This document shows positions 42,263 through 52,599 of a DNA stretch of 64,000 bases, one piece after another. The stretch spans positions 11,346,230-11,410,229 of the forward strand of contig JAKZAP010000012.1 of the NCBI GenBank assembly GCA_023053575.1, given 5' to 3'. Numbering within the stretch: position 1 is the stretch's first letter; each line of letters opens with the position of its first letter. A program made the translations under genes and the position numbers. Source of the stretch: Branchinecta lynchi. Taxonomy: Eukaryota > Arthropoda > Branchiopoda > Anostraca > Branchinectidae. The notes under the pieces were generated by a model. That model had not been told where the DNA came from and ran no database searches. It saw nothing but the letters and a program-made list of their open reading frames with translations.

Positions 42263-42519
42263 CTTTTCTACGCCATTCCTTTTTGTAGTACTCCTTCGGC
42301 CTACACGATGTACTGCCTTCTTTCTCAGTACCCAAATTATTTTTTATAAAAATACAAATTCACACCGATTTCGTTCCCTGCTTACGAGTGTCATGTAGAT
42401 TGCGGTCCCCAGTCCAGTGCTTCTTATGTCTGCTCTTATTGACAGTGTCACAGATATACACAAATTATCTGTCACGAATTTCGTAACGCTTTCGTTGACA
42501 TGTCAAAGATTTGTATGGG
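42263..42519. other. No gene seen
   Basis: Short unassigned stretch between repeats. Confidence 0.4.
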
Positions 42520-43955
42520 ACTTGCAGCTTTGCTCAAGTGCCATAAACCGATTACTTTTCGGTAGGTCTGTCGGTCCACTGTTCTCGAGTTAAGGTACTT
42601 TCAGAAGCGCTAGGACGATGAAACTTGGCAGGCTTATCAAGGACCCGACAATTTATTTGGGAATAGTCACTTTTTCGATCCGACCACCTTAGGGGGAGTG
42701 GAGGGAGGGGGAATCCCGAATCTTGAGGTATATATAACTTTGGAACGGGTGATCGGATCTTAATGAAACTTGATTTTTGGAAATCCCTCGTATCTCGGAT
42801 GTCCCATTTCAAGTCCACACTGGGTCCGATGAATGTGGGGGGGGGGCGGAGGAGGAACCAGAAATCTTGTGACACGCATATAATGGTAAGATTGGGATAA
42901 AACTTGGTGGGAAGAAAAAGCACAAGCCCTAGATATATCAGTTACAGAACCGGACGGGATTCGGGCACTGTGGGGGGAGTTAGAGGGGAATCCGGAATTC
43001 CGGTGATCGCGAGTTAAGGTAGTTCGAGATGTGTTAGGGCAATGAAACTTGGCTTCTATAGAGACTTGACAAGATTAGCTCAGACATAGTCAGTTTCCCC
43101 GATCGTGGGGGAGTCGAGGGAGGGGGACTCCTGAATCTTAAGGTACGTATAACTTTCGAACAGGTGATCGGATCTTTGTGAAACTTGATATTTGGAAAGA
43201 CCTCGTGTATCAAAGGACTGATTTCAAGCGCTGGCCGTATCCAATTAAAGTGAGGGGGGGGGAGGGGAGAATCGAAAATCTTGTGACACGCTTAAAGTGG
43301 AGCGATCGGGATGAGAATTGGTCGGAAGAAAAACACAAGTCCTAGATACATCAGTGGCAGAACAGGACCGATTTCGGGCACTGTGGGGGAGCTGGAGGGG
43401 GGGGGGGTCGAAATTCCGTTGATCGTGAGTAAAGCTATTTTCAGATGTGCTAGAACGATGAAACTTGGCTTGAACATTAGAGACTTGACAAGGGTGGCTT
43501 AGGAAATTGTCACTTCCCAGATCCGACCATCCCTTAAACTATTCATAAACAGCAAAGTACAAAAAATGCTTTTAAGCAAAATATACATTTTCATGATCCC
43601 CATGAGCCCGTTATAATTTTGGCCTCAATGGTTTTGCTTAAAAATTGATTTAATTTTTTTCAAAAACAATACTTATGAGCAAAATATACGTTTTCATGAT
43701 CACGATGAGTCTGTCATCATTTTTTATTCTAGAGGAATGTCAAGCGATCTTAAAGTGTGCATCATCGCAGCCAAATACAAAAACAAAATAATTTTTTACC
43801 GAACGAATCATTCTCCTGATTTCCAAGGGCCCATGATCATTCTTATCTCAAGGATTTTGCTTACAAATGAGTACAACAAACTTACAAATTGGCTAATTCC
43901 TACTTTCATCCTCTGACCCAGTCTTGCAAGTGCCATATCAGCTTCTAGCTCTTGA
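42520..43955 (+). mobile_element. Family B element, full-length layout
   Basis: Left end GGACTTGCAGCTTTGCTCAA GTGCCATAAACCG, then GGTCTGTCGGTCC, two rounds of the unit blocks (AACGGGTGATCGGATCTTAA; GGTGGGAAGAAAAAGCACAA), the AT-rich right half (CATGATCCCCATGAGCCCGT), and the right end GCAAGTGCCATATCAGCTTC TAGCTCTTG. Confidence 0.88.
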
Positions 43956-43957
43956 TA

Positions 43958-44376
43958 GATATTCCTTCAGCCTAAGCTGACTGCGAATCATATTTGACGG
44001 TGCAAAACGGATAAGTCAGCCACATTTTATTAGAGCTATATTTCGGCCCTTCTTGGCAAGTGTCCTCTTCAGACTCAAGCCGCTCAAGCTGGAAAATGAA
44101 CTTGTGGAGAAACATTAATGATTCTTTCTCACTGTGATTTCATTCTTGACACGGCTGCTGCTTTGCTGTTCGATGGGGTCCTGAAAATGGTAGAGATTCT
44201 TCTGCATTTGGGTTTTGGAGTCAGCTGTCTCTTCTTCTTCTTTCCAGCTAAGATGGATACTTGTCGGCGGCATGTATGGGCGATTTGAAGTCCCTTACTG
44301 TGGTGACAGATATTCCTTCAGCCCAAGCTGACTGCGAATCATATTTGACGGTGCAAAACGGATAAGTCAGCTACAT
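43958..44376 (-). mobile_element. Family C unit flanked by direct repeats, with hammerhead
   Basis: The block GATATTCCTTCAGCCNAAGC, TGACTGCGAATCATATTTGA, CGGTGCAAAACGGATAAGTC AGC occurs at 43958-44022 and again at 44309-44373, an offset of 351 bp. Between them lies one hammerhead core (44023-44098, minus) and ~210 bp of non-coding sequence. A little more than one unit of a tandem RNA, self-cleaved once per unit, would leave this structure. It sits exactly between two family B copies. Confidence 0.65.
44023..44098 (-). ncRNA. Candidate hammerhead ribozyme, best-folding copy
   Basis: Minus strand: stem I 5' strand CATTTT...GAGT, then CTGAAGA (44066-44072), helix II GGACACTTGCCAAGAAGGGCC, GAA, palindromic ATAT, scissile A, and stem I 3' strand GCTC...AAAATG. 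Stem I has an inner 4-bp helix (GAGT/GCTC, one G-U) and an outer 6-bp helix (CATTTT/AAAATG) around an internal loop, the usual place of tertiary contacts. All invariant core bases are present. Helix II carries one mismatch (CACTT with AAGGG). Confidence 0.6.
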
Positions 44377-44389
44377 CTAATATCTGTAG

Positions 44390-46018
44390 TTTTTATGGCA
44401 CTTGCCCTTCGGCCAAGTGCCATATAGCGATCGCAATTTCTGTCCGTCCGTCGGTCTGTCGGTCTGTCCAGGTTTTGCTAGTTCGGGCACTTCCACATAA
44501 GCTAGGATGATAAAACTTGGCAGGCACATCAGGGACCCCAAATGATTAAGTTGGAAATAGTCACTTCCCCGATCCGAGCACCGTGGGGGGAGTGGAGGGA
44601 GGGGGAATCCGGAATCTTGAGGTATTTTTAACTTTTGAACGGGTGATCGGATCTCGATGAAACTTGATATTTGGGACGACCTCATGCCTCAGACGACCCA
44701 CTTAAAATCCGGACCGGATCCGGTGACTTTTGGGGGGAGCTGGAGGGGGCAACCGGAAATCTTGGGAAACGCTATGAGTGGAGGGATCGAGATGAAACTT
44801 GGTGGGAAGACACCTAGCAAACACTAGATACATCGTTGACATAACCGAGCCGATTCGGGCACTGTGGGGGGGAGTGGAGGGAGGGGGAATCCGGAATCTT
44901 GAGGTATTTATAACTTTTGAACGGGTGATCGGATCTCGATGGAACTTGATATTTGGAAAGACCTCATGCCTCAGACGACCTACTTAAAATCCGGACCGGA
45001 TCCGGTGACTTTTGGGGGGAGCTGGAGGGGGCAACCGGAAATCTTGGGAAACGCTATGAGTGGAGGGATCGAGATGAAACTTGGTGGGAAGACACCTAGC
45101 AAACACTAGATACATCATTGACATAACCGAGCCGATTCGGGTACTGTGGGGGGAGTAGAGGGAGGGGGAATCCGGAATCTTGAGGTATTTATAACTTTTG
45201 AACGGGTGATCGGATCTCGATGGAACTTGATATTTGGAAAGACCTCATGCCTCAGACGACCTACTTAAACTTCGGGCCGGATCCGGTGACTTTTGGGGGG
45301 AGTTGGAGGGGGCAACCGGAAATCTTGGGAAACGCTATGAGTGGAGGGATCGAGATGAAACTTGGTGGGAAGACACCTAGCAAACACTAGATACATCATT
45401 GACATAACCGAGCCGATTCGGGTACTGTGGGGGGAGTAGAGGGAGGGGGAATCCGGAATCTTGAGGCATTTATAACTTTTGAACGGGTGATCGGATCTCG
45501 ATTGAACTTGATATTTGGAAAGACCTCATCCCTCAGACGACCCACTTAAAATCTGGACCGGATCCGGTGACTTTTGGGGGGAGCTGGAGGGGGCAACCGG
45601 AAATCTTTGGAAACGCTATGAGTGGAGGGATTGAGATGAAACTTGGTGGGAAGACACCTAGCAAACACTAGATACATCATTGACATAACCGAGCCGATTC
45701 GGGCACTGTCGGGGGAGTGGAGGGAGGGGGAATCCGGAATCTTGAGGTATTTATAACTTTTGAACGGGTGACCGGATCTCGATGAAACTTGATATTTGGA
45801 AAGACCTCATGCCTCAGACGACCCACTTAAAATCCGGACCGGATCCGGTGACTTTTGGGGGGAGCTGGAGGGGAGAACCGGAAATATTGCAAAACGCTAT
45901 GAGTGGAGGGATCGAGATGAAACTTGGTGGGAAGACACCTAGCAAACACTAGATATATCATTGACATAACCGAGCCGTGCCTACTCGTAACAAGTGCCAT
46001 ATGAGCTCGTAGCTCTTG
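44390..46018 (+). mobile_element. Family B element with expanded 281-bp core
   Basis: Left end TTTTATGGCACTTGCCCTTC GGCCAAGTGCCATATAGCGA, then GTCCGTCCGTCGGTCTGTCG GTCTGTC, five tandem core units, and the right end CAAGTGCCATATGAGCTCGT AGCTCTTG at about 45991-46018. It lacks the AT-rich right half of other copies. Confidence 0.9.
44601..45977. repeat. Tandem array, 281-bp unit, ~4.9 copies
   Basis: The unit start GGGGGAATCCGGAATCTTGA falls at 44601, 44883, 45164, 45445 and 45726 (steps 282, 281, 281, 281). Units differ by only a handful of bases (for example GATGAAACTTG/GATGGAACTTG, CTTCGGGCC/AATCCGGACC), so expansion is recent. The last unit stops within TGACATAACCGAGCCG. Confidence 0.95.
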
Positions 46019-46089
46019 TTTCTTTGAAAATTTGTATTATTTTGTTCATCGAAAAATTGGTGAGATTATTTAGTAATTAAAATTATGCG

Positions 46090-46400
46090 ATTATTAAAAG
46101 CAAAAAAAACGCAAGCGGTCTATACAAGGAATTATAAGCACGATACTGGTCATTTCCGACATGGTCGTCACGTGCTTTTTAAACGCATGGACGGATGGGC
46201 TGGCAACGACCTGGGACGGAAGTTGGTTTAATATCTCCACAATACGATTTCCAACTTCCACCGACCATTGTCTTTTCTTGAAGTTTAAACTCGTGGCCCC
46301 TGAGGCTGCTTGAGTTGAGAGTAAGAAGTTCGCCTAAGAGCCGATTATGTAGGCTCCACTAGAAATCTCGATCAGATCCCCCTATGCAGAAAGTAAGTAA
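46090..46400 (-). pseudogene. LINE C-terminal fragment, minus strand
   Basis: The minus-strand frame SLNFKKRQWSVEVGNRIVEI, LNQLPSQVVASPSVHAFKKH, VTTMSE fits the classic LINE C-terminus (R..VW..LP..VV.APS...FK..L). It ends at a stop about 20 codons later. Upstream sequence is broken by a stop. The distal part (GAGCCTACATAATCGGCTCT region, 46334-46400) was captured into the adjacent array. Confidence 0.65.
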
Positions 46401-48112
46401 GTTTTGGGATCTTTGGAGTCTTCAGTCTTTTTCTCACCTAGCGTTGTTCAGCTCTAGGAAAAATTTGTCATTCGACGGTTGGTAGAATCGACTAAAAAGA
46501 GGCACGGCATGGCGCAGGAGTTACGAGTCATAAAAAGAGTAGTAGAAGTAGACAAGTAAGTGAGAGGTTTTACTTCCAGAGTCTAAAAGAAGGCACGTTA
46601 GAACATTGCTCCTGCCCTCACTTTGAAGCCTGAAAGGGCCCTTTTAGTTTTCATGCCTCTTTTTAGTAACTGTGCCACCTATACTATGTAAATCCGTTCT
46701 CACTATGTAAATTCTTTATTCTAAATTCGTCATTCGGCGGTTCGTAGGATCGACTAAAAAGAGGCACGGCATGGCGCAGGAGTTACGAGTCATAAAAAGA
46801 GCAGTAGAAGTAGACAAGTAATTGAGAGTTCGTAATTCCAGAGTCTAAAAGAAGGCACGTTAGAACATTGTACCTGCCCCTGACTTTGAAGCCTGAAAGG
46901 GCCCTTTTAGTTTTCATGCCTCTTTTTAGTAACTGTGCCACCTACACTATGTAAATCCGTTCGCACTACGTAAATTGTTTATTCTAAATTCGTCATTTGG
47001 CGGTTCGTAGGATCGACTAAAAAGAGGCACGGCATGGCGCAGGAGGTACGAGTCATAACAAGCGTAGTAGAAGTAGACAAGTAAGTGAGAGTTTGTAACT
47101 CCAGAGTCTAAAAGAAGGCACGTTAGAACATTGTACCTGCCCCTCACTTTGAAGCCTGAAAGGGCCCTTCTAGTTTTCATGCCTCTTTTTTGTAACTGTG
47201 CCACCTACATTATGTAAATCCGTTCTCACTATGTACATTCTTTATTCTAAATTCGTCATTCGACGGTTCGTAGGATCGACTAAAAAGAGGCACGGAATGG
47301 CGCAGGAGGTATGAGTCATAAAATGAGCAGTAGAAGTAGACAAGTAAGTGAGAGTTCGTAATTCCAGAGTCTAAAAGAAGGCACGTAAGAACATTGTACC
47401 TGCCCCTCACTTTGAAGCCTGAAAGGGCCCTTTTAGTTTTCATGCCTCTTTTTAGTAACTGTGCCACCTACACTATGTGAAGAGCCGATTATGTAGACTC
47501 CACTAGAAATCTCGATCAGATCCCCCTATGCAGAAAGTAAGTAAGTTTTGGGATCTTTGGAGTCTTCAGTCTTTTTCTCACCTAGCGCTGTTCAGCTCTA
47601 GGAAAAATTTGTCATTCGACGGTTGGTAGAATCGACTAAAAAGAGGCACGGCATGGCGCAGGAGTTACGAGTCATAAAAAGAGTAGTAGAAGTAGACAAG
47701 TAAGTGAGAGGTTTTACTTCCAGAGTCTAAAAGAAGGCACGTTAGAACATTGCTCCTGCCCTCACTTTGAAGCCTGAAAGGGCCCTTTTAGTTTTCATGC
47801 CTCTTTTTAGTAACTGTGCCACCTACACTATGTAAATCCGTTCTCACTATGTAAATTTTTATTCTAAATTCGTCATTTGGCGGTTCGTAGGATCGACTAA
47901 AAAGAGGCACGGCATGGCGCAGGAGTTACGAGTCATAAAAAGAGCAGTAAAAGTAGACAAGTAAGTGAGAGTTCGTAATTCCAGAGTCTAAAAGAAGGCA
48001 CGTTAGAACATTGTTCCTGCCCTCACTTTGAAGCTCTTTTAGTTTGCATGTCTCTTTTTAGTAACTGTGCCTCCTACACTATGTCGTGCCGTGCCTCTTT
48101 TTTAGTTGATCC
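46334..48112. repeat. Higher-order tandem array, ~263-bp units
   Basis: Unit starts (GTCATTNGNCGGTT) fall at 46467, 46729, 46992, 47255, 47611 and 47872. A 133-bp block (AAGAGCCGATTATGTAG ... CAGCTCTAGG) precedes unit 1 (46334) and returns before unit 5 (47478). Units 1 and 5 share private variants (GTTGGTAGAATCGAC; GAGAGGTTTTACTTCC; CATTGCTCCTGCCC), so block plus unit was duplicated as a whole. The array ends with an inverted copy of its CTAAAAAGAGGCACGGCA motif (TGCCGTGCCTCTTTTTTAG at about 48088-48106). Open frames of 85 codons on the minus strand at 46947-47204 and 47210-47467 follow the repeat. Confidence 0.92.
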
Positions 48113-48117
48113 CGCAG

Positions 48118-48560
48118 TCGGTAGCTAGTTTAGGTTCCGAAAACGTTAGTGAAGAGATACCTCTGTGTCCACCTTTCCATCTGTCTGTCTCTCTTTGTGG
48201 CAGGATAACTCTCGAAGGTATTGAGATATTTTGTTCCAATATATAAAAATAAATATAATAATAATATAATTGCACCAAATAGGCTTTCGCCTCTATACAT
48301 TTGTTTTGAAACTTAGTATGAAGATTGATTCGGTCAAAATACAGGTCAAGTTACGTGGATGGGCCCTGCATATATTCCCCGTATTTGGTGGTGGAGGGGG
48401 CTGGGAGGGGATGGAGGGGGGGTTTCCACAGCAGATCAGTCGTTTCCCCCTAATCATTGGAAAACCAGTCTTAGTATATCTCTAATAAATCTCTCTGTCA
48501 GGTCATCCTGTCGTTATATAGATACTAAGACTGGGTCCATCTATGTGTTTGGTGTTATAC
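48118..48560 (+). mobile_element. Family A left half, diverged, with an AT insert
   Basis: GTTCCGAAAACGTTAGTGAA, CTGTCTGTCTCTCTTTGTGG, AGGATAACTCTCGAAGGTAT, then a ~70-bp ATAAAAATAAATATAATAAT insert, then GTCAAAATACAGGTCAAGTT and a G-rich block. One of the oldest copies. Confidence 0.65.
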
Positions 48561-48899
48561 TACCGGCTAAACCAGAAACTCATGTAAACGGAAATTTCGG
48601 TATCTGTAAATAATGAAGAAGTTTGATCGGAACAGTTTATGGTTTTTGACTTTCATTGGATTTCTGGTCGTGATCTGACCACAATCTGACTAGCCTGAAC
48701 GTGTATAAACAGCAGAATCATGGATCCAGGAAAAGATAGAAAATCTACGAGTCTCGATTATCTGGACGAAAGAGACAAAGATATATACAACTTTAGAATG
48801 GTCGTGTTGTAGATTGTTCCAACGGAGCTTTGTCCGTACTCAAGAATCGGGCCCAGAAGGGATTTGAGCAGTGTCATGTCGTCCGTAAATTCCTACAAC
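48561..48899. other. No gene seen
   Basis: Unassigned; it may contain the remainder of the diverged family A copy. Confidence 0.35.
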
Positions 48900-49280
48900 T
48901 TTCGGATTATCCCAGTGACTGTTTGTGCCTTTATACTGGGACGAAAAGCTGAGCTCGGAGTGGAAGTTGATGGTTGGTTCTCTTTCATCTTAAGATTGGA
49001 TATTTTGGTCTCCAAGTTTGTGGTTGGTGCTGACCTTACCTTCGACCTTAGTTCCTCTTGTGCCGCCAGAGGCACCCAGGGCGTCCAGAAAGTGCCGCCA
49101 GTCGTCCCCCTCATGTGTGCTGCTGCCCAGACGTCTTCCCACTGGGGTTGGACTATCGAATTGATGGGTTTTAGGTCCCGCTGGTACGAACGATGAAGTG
49201 TATTCTTCGGCCTTCCTCTTCTTCGAGTTCCCTCTGGTTGCCACTCCAGTGGTTAGTGCTGCCCCTAGACCCAATTGTTA
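48900..49280 (-). pseudogene. LINE C-terminus, second copy of the 60-1358 family
   Basis: Minus-strand frame QPEGTRRRGRPKNTLHRSYQ, RDLKPINSIVQPQWEDVWAA AHMR, then after a +1 shift in a G-run DDWRHFLDALGASGGTRGTK VEGKV. It parallels the C-terminus at 60-425 word for word, but its frameshift is at a different site, so the two copies decayed independently. The sequence downstream of the LINE (to 48900) is not shared. Confidence 0.75.
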
Positions 49281-49849
49281 TGTGATTGATCTTCTCTACG
49301 TTTGACTTCAAAAGAGGTTTTCAGCCTAGACGACAAAGACGGAATGAGGCATACAAAATTATTTAACGTTGTGCTGTTCTTATGTTCTGAGCCTTTATAT
49401 GGTTCGAAACTTTACAGGCTCTTTCTTGATATTATTATCAAAAGTTTCATCAGAAATGAGAGCTTGAAATCTTCACACTTTTACTACAAAAACGAATCTT
49501 GCTTCCTATTGGTTCGTTTTTGTACGACGCGTCATAACCCATTAATAGGATGTGTTTAAACTTTAAAGCTCTCATTTCCAAGGAGATTTTTCTACAAGAT
49601 TGTGGTTTTACAAACAAGAAATAGCTAGATTACGTTTCCAGCAATTTACAGGGCCAAAATAATTTAAACGCCGAGAATTTAGTCGCAAAGCTAGCAGTCT
49701 TAAACATCCAAATGTTGTATTATATTCTCATGCCCTTTTGGTGGCGCTCGTCAGATAGGGCGAATTCTCTCTATTTTGTGTCTGTACATCTACACCTTGA
49801 TTTTCTGCATGTCTTTGGGGGAGCCTGTTGGTCTAGGGTGGTAACTAGA
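49281..49849. other. No gene seen
   Basis: An open stretch at 49302-49559 has no recognisable motif. Partial inverted similarity of AAACGAATCTTGC / TTGGTTCGTTTTTG is weak. Confidence 0.35.
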
Positions 49850-50060
49850 TGAAGTTTGATGTCGCTCGTGAACAATATTTCCTGAGTCGATTGCGACAGG
49901 TAGGTCGGTTATGTAGACAGGTTGAAAAGGTGAGGAGCCCTCTGGGACTCCGCTAACATCTTCAACTCTTCAACTAATGAATACCCAATTCCGCCATCCA
50001 CATTGACGACTTGACTGTTGAATTTTCTGTTCAGAATCTTTAGACAGATCTTATTTGTTT
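49850..50060 (-). pseudogene. LINE RT fragment (motif B region)
   Basis: Minus-strand frame VEDVSGVPEGSSPFQPVYIT, DLPVAIDSGNIV fits RT motif B and the start of the palm ([22 protein letters not shown] in many LINEs). Before it, KILNRKFNSQVVNVDGG lies in another frame. Very decayed. Confidence 0.5.
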
Positions 50061-51061
50061 TATTTATTATTTGGTTGGTTATTATTTACAGCGCGTTTAA
50101 AGTTTAACTGAAAAGGCAGCTTATTTTTGGGATCCCAAAACGTTGTTAACTTTAACTTTAAATATAACATTTTTAATTAATAAAGTTTAAAAAGGCAGCT
50201 TATTTTTACATCTGATGTTTGAATAAACTGAAATATTTGGACTCGCCTAAGAGATTTTGATTATTTTTTTTTCACCCGGGGCTCTAGTGGTGGCATTCAG
50301 AGTGTGCGCTGCTTCCACGACAACCCAAAATTCACCCAGACGCGGAGATTTTGAAATTCAATAAAGGACTGCATTTCCCGTGTTACAGCTGCAAAGCTCG
50401 GAAAAGTTGCGACGCTACAAACTAGGATTTTTCTTTTAGTTTTTGGCAATGGCTTACATTTGTAGTTATTAAACATTTCAAGCATAGACTGACAAGCACA
50501 TAGAGGTACCACAAGCCCGAAAGAATATGTTCATTTCATAAAACCGATTATCTGTGGAAAATGGACAAACGAAACAACGTAACTAGACTCTCGGACTTCA
50601 CTCCTATTCCGTTAAACTTTAAGGCAATCCTACAAAAGAAAACTTGTCAAATGATAGGTGGCCCTCAGTACATTTATTATAAATATTCTAAGAAGCAGCT
50701 AATTTGCATCGTCTGTAAGACATCTAGACAGGGAACAAGCGTTTTACATCAAGATCCCCTCACGAGACCATCCTAAGTAAACATAGAGATTTGCAGTAAC
50801 AGCGTGGGACCATTTCCGACAAGTCCATTCCTGTCCTGTCACAGTACGGTCATATTTTTCTTTGGGACTTTCCAATTAAGATGGAATCGTGTTGGATGTG
50901 TTAGAGGTTCGTTTTCCAAAAGGAGGACACCTGATAGTTCCTTAATCGTCTTAGGACAAATTATGGGAGCTCAGTCTTTAACAAGGAAACAGCTATAGAC
51001 TTTAGCTTCTATTTTGTGCTTTTCCTTTTTTTTTTGTTCATTGTTTCAATATGGATTTGTG
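50061..51061. other. Mostly unassigned; short GGGATCCC insert
   Basis: GGCAGCTTATTTTT occurs at about 50117 and 50193, bracketing a 60-bp piece that starts GGGATCCCAAAACG; this looks like a tiny family A fragment between a duplicated flank. No other gene or element was recognised up to 51061. Confidence 0.45.
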
Positions 51062-51404
51062 TCTCTAAAGGGGTCCGATATTGGGAAAGGGAGATACGCT
51101 GAATTAGTTTTTTAGCTTTCTTTTCGCCGGACAAGTAGTTCCGGAATTCGGCCGAAACCGGAAAATTGGCAGAAGTAATGCAGGAAGTTTTCGTCAAAAT
51201 AGATATGACTTTAGGGTTAAACACACAGGCTGGAATCCAAATCTGAACTTGGTTTTCTTAGATAATTAGCTATTTGGCCTTAATCTATTTCTGAATTTTG
51301 TTATTAAAATGTTCGAGGAGTCTGGCGAAGATTGGATCTGGCAAAAACAAGAATCAATTGTCTGGACGAAATTTGTGGGACCCCATCGAAACATTTGGTT
51401 TTGT
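51062..51404 (+). mobile_element. Family A element, right part
   Basis: GGGAAAGGGAGATACGCTGA, CCGGAATTCGGCCGAAACCG, TTAGCTATTTGGCCTTAATC, GTCTGGCGAAGATTGGATCT and the right terminus GGGACCCCATCGAAACATTT GGTTTTGTTG. The BamHI palindrome is mutated to GGGACCCC. Confidence 0.8.
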
Positions 51405-51592
51405 TGTCAATCGACCTTGTGTCTCCGGCTTAACCCTTTATATATACAGTGGAGGTATGTTTATGTGAACAGTTATTTTATGTGAACATTGCAGTTTTGG
51501 GGGAAATGATAGTAAAGATCCAAAATACATGTTGAGGTGTTTTTAGGTACCATTAATTACCTAATTTGGCTAACTGGTAGTTAGCTCTAGAC

Positions 51593-51775
51593 CAGGCCCG
51601 TATCCAGGGATTTATTTCGGGGGGTGCCTTTTTGGGGGGGGGGGGGTTTGCCTGCCGGTCGGACAAAAAAGACATAAATCAGAGGAAAAGCCTATACAAA
51701 TGAGTATTTTTGAATGTTTCGGTGGGGGGCCAACCTCCTGCCCCCCCCTACCCCCCCCCCCTGGATACGGCCTTG
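51593..51775. mobile_element. Short hAT MITE (CCGTATCCAGG family, copy 3)
   Basis: 183 bp, inverted relative to copies 1 and 2. It starts CAGGCCCGTATCCAGGGATT and ends CCTGGATACGGCCTTG. The exact 8-bp target duplication CTCTAGAC lies at 51585-51592 and 51776-51783. It shares the GCCTGCCGGTCGGACAAAAA interior. Non-coding. Confidence 0.92.
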
Positions 51776-51783
51776 CTCTAGAC

Positions 51784-52225
51784 ACAGTAAGTGCATGAAA
51801 ATGGCAAAGTCCAATGTCAACAAACGTCTGCATAAGCATACCTCGACGGTATAGTTATTATGTACAGTGTAACTTAAAACCTTGAACCTTGAACAGATCG
51901 TTGGATCTTTGTACTTTGGGTTCAAACTGGAGCAGAGGAGAAAAAGAAGAGTAGACGATATGTGTGCTTTTCATCTTTGTTATCTTCTCAACTCGGCTCT
52001 TTGAGGGGGGGGGGAGTGAGAGTTTGTCATATCAGACATTTTGTATCAAAACGGCTGTTCAACTCTACATGCACACGTAAACCTGTAAGGTAAAACAGAG
52101 AGCAGAAATTGCAGTGTACTTGTTAGTTATATGTGAAGATCTGGAAAGGTCTTTAAAGGCTGTACACTTATATGTAAATATATTGTAGGGCAATTAGTAT
52201 TATATTATATAAAAAAAAAAAATCC
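51784..52225. other. No gene seen
   Basis: Unassigned AT-rich DNA with a G-run at about 52006. Confidence 0.4.
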
Positions 52226-52465
52226 AGAGGTCTAGTAGACCTCTACATATCAAATAGATCTTATGGTGGTTTGTGATTTTGGGTTTATCTTCGTTCTGTC
52301 GCTTTTGTGAGCGTCCTTGTTAGTGTTACTTGTTATTTATCTATGAAGATCAGCTGCCAATAAACATCAATATTATGTAATAGAAAAACCGAGAGGTCTA
52401 TTAGACCTCTACACGTCAAAATAGATCTTGTGGTAGTTTGTGATTTTTAGGTTACCTTTGTCCTG
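52226..52465. repeat. Direct repeat pair carrying a perfect hairpin
   Basis: AGAGGTCTAGTAGACCTCT at 52226-52244 and AGAGGTCTATTAGACCTCT at 52392-52410 are 9-bp-arm hairpins. Each is followed by the same ~70 bp (TCAAATAGATCTTNTGGTNG TTTGTGATTTT). The offset is 166 bp. Confidence 0.8.
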
Positions 52466-52599
52466 TCAGTTTCCTGAGCCTCGACCGGTGAGATCCCTGC
52501 AGAATGTCAATAAAATTCATTCATTCATTCATACGGACATCCAGGTCTATCTTATATTTGGAATGACGGAAAACATAGGAAGTATTGTGAAAAAAGTGG
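52466..52599 (+). repeat. Retroelement 3' tail, (ATTC)n
   Basis: AATGTCAATAAAATTCATTC ATTCATTCATAC: an AATAAA signal followed by an ATTC microsatellite at about 52515-52531, like the LINE tails elsewhere in the window. No coding part is recognised upstream. Confidence 0.45.

Noticed and set aside
43958..44376. Solo-LTR or small LTR element
   Set aside because: Direct repeats are ~68 bp, without TG...CA ends, primer-binding site or polypurine tract; a tandem-unit origin fits better.
46947..47467. Two consecutive, similar 85-residue minus-strand frames starting MAQL
   Set aside because: They are one per unit of the 263-bp array; other units are closed and 263 is not a multiple of three. Explained by the repeat.
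46334..48112. CRISPR-like array
   Set aside because: Units of ~263 bp are near-identical throughout with no unique spacers, and the sequence is eukaryotic.
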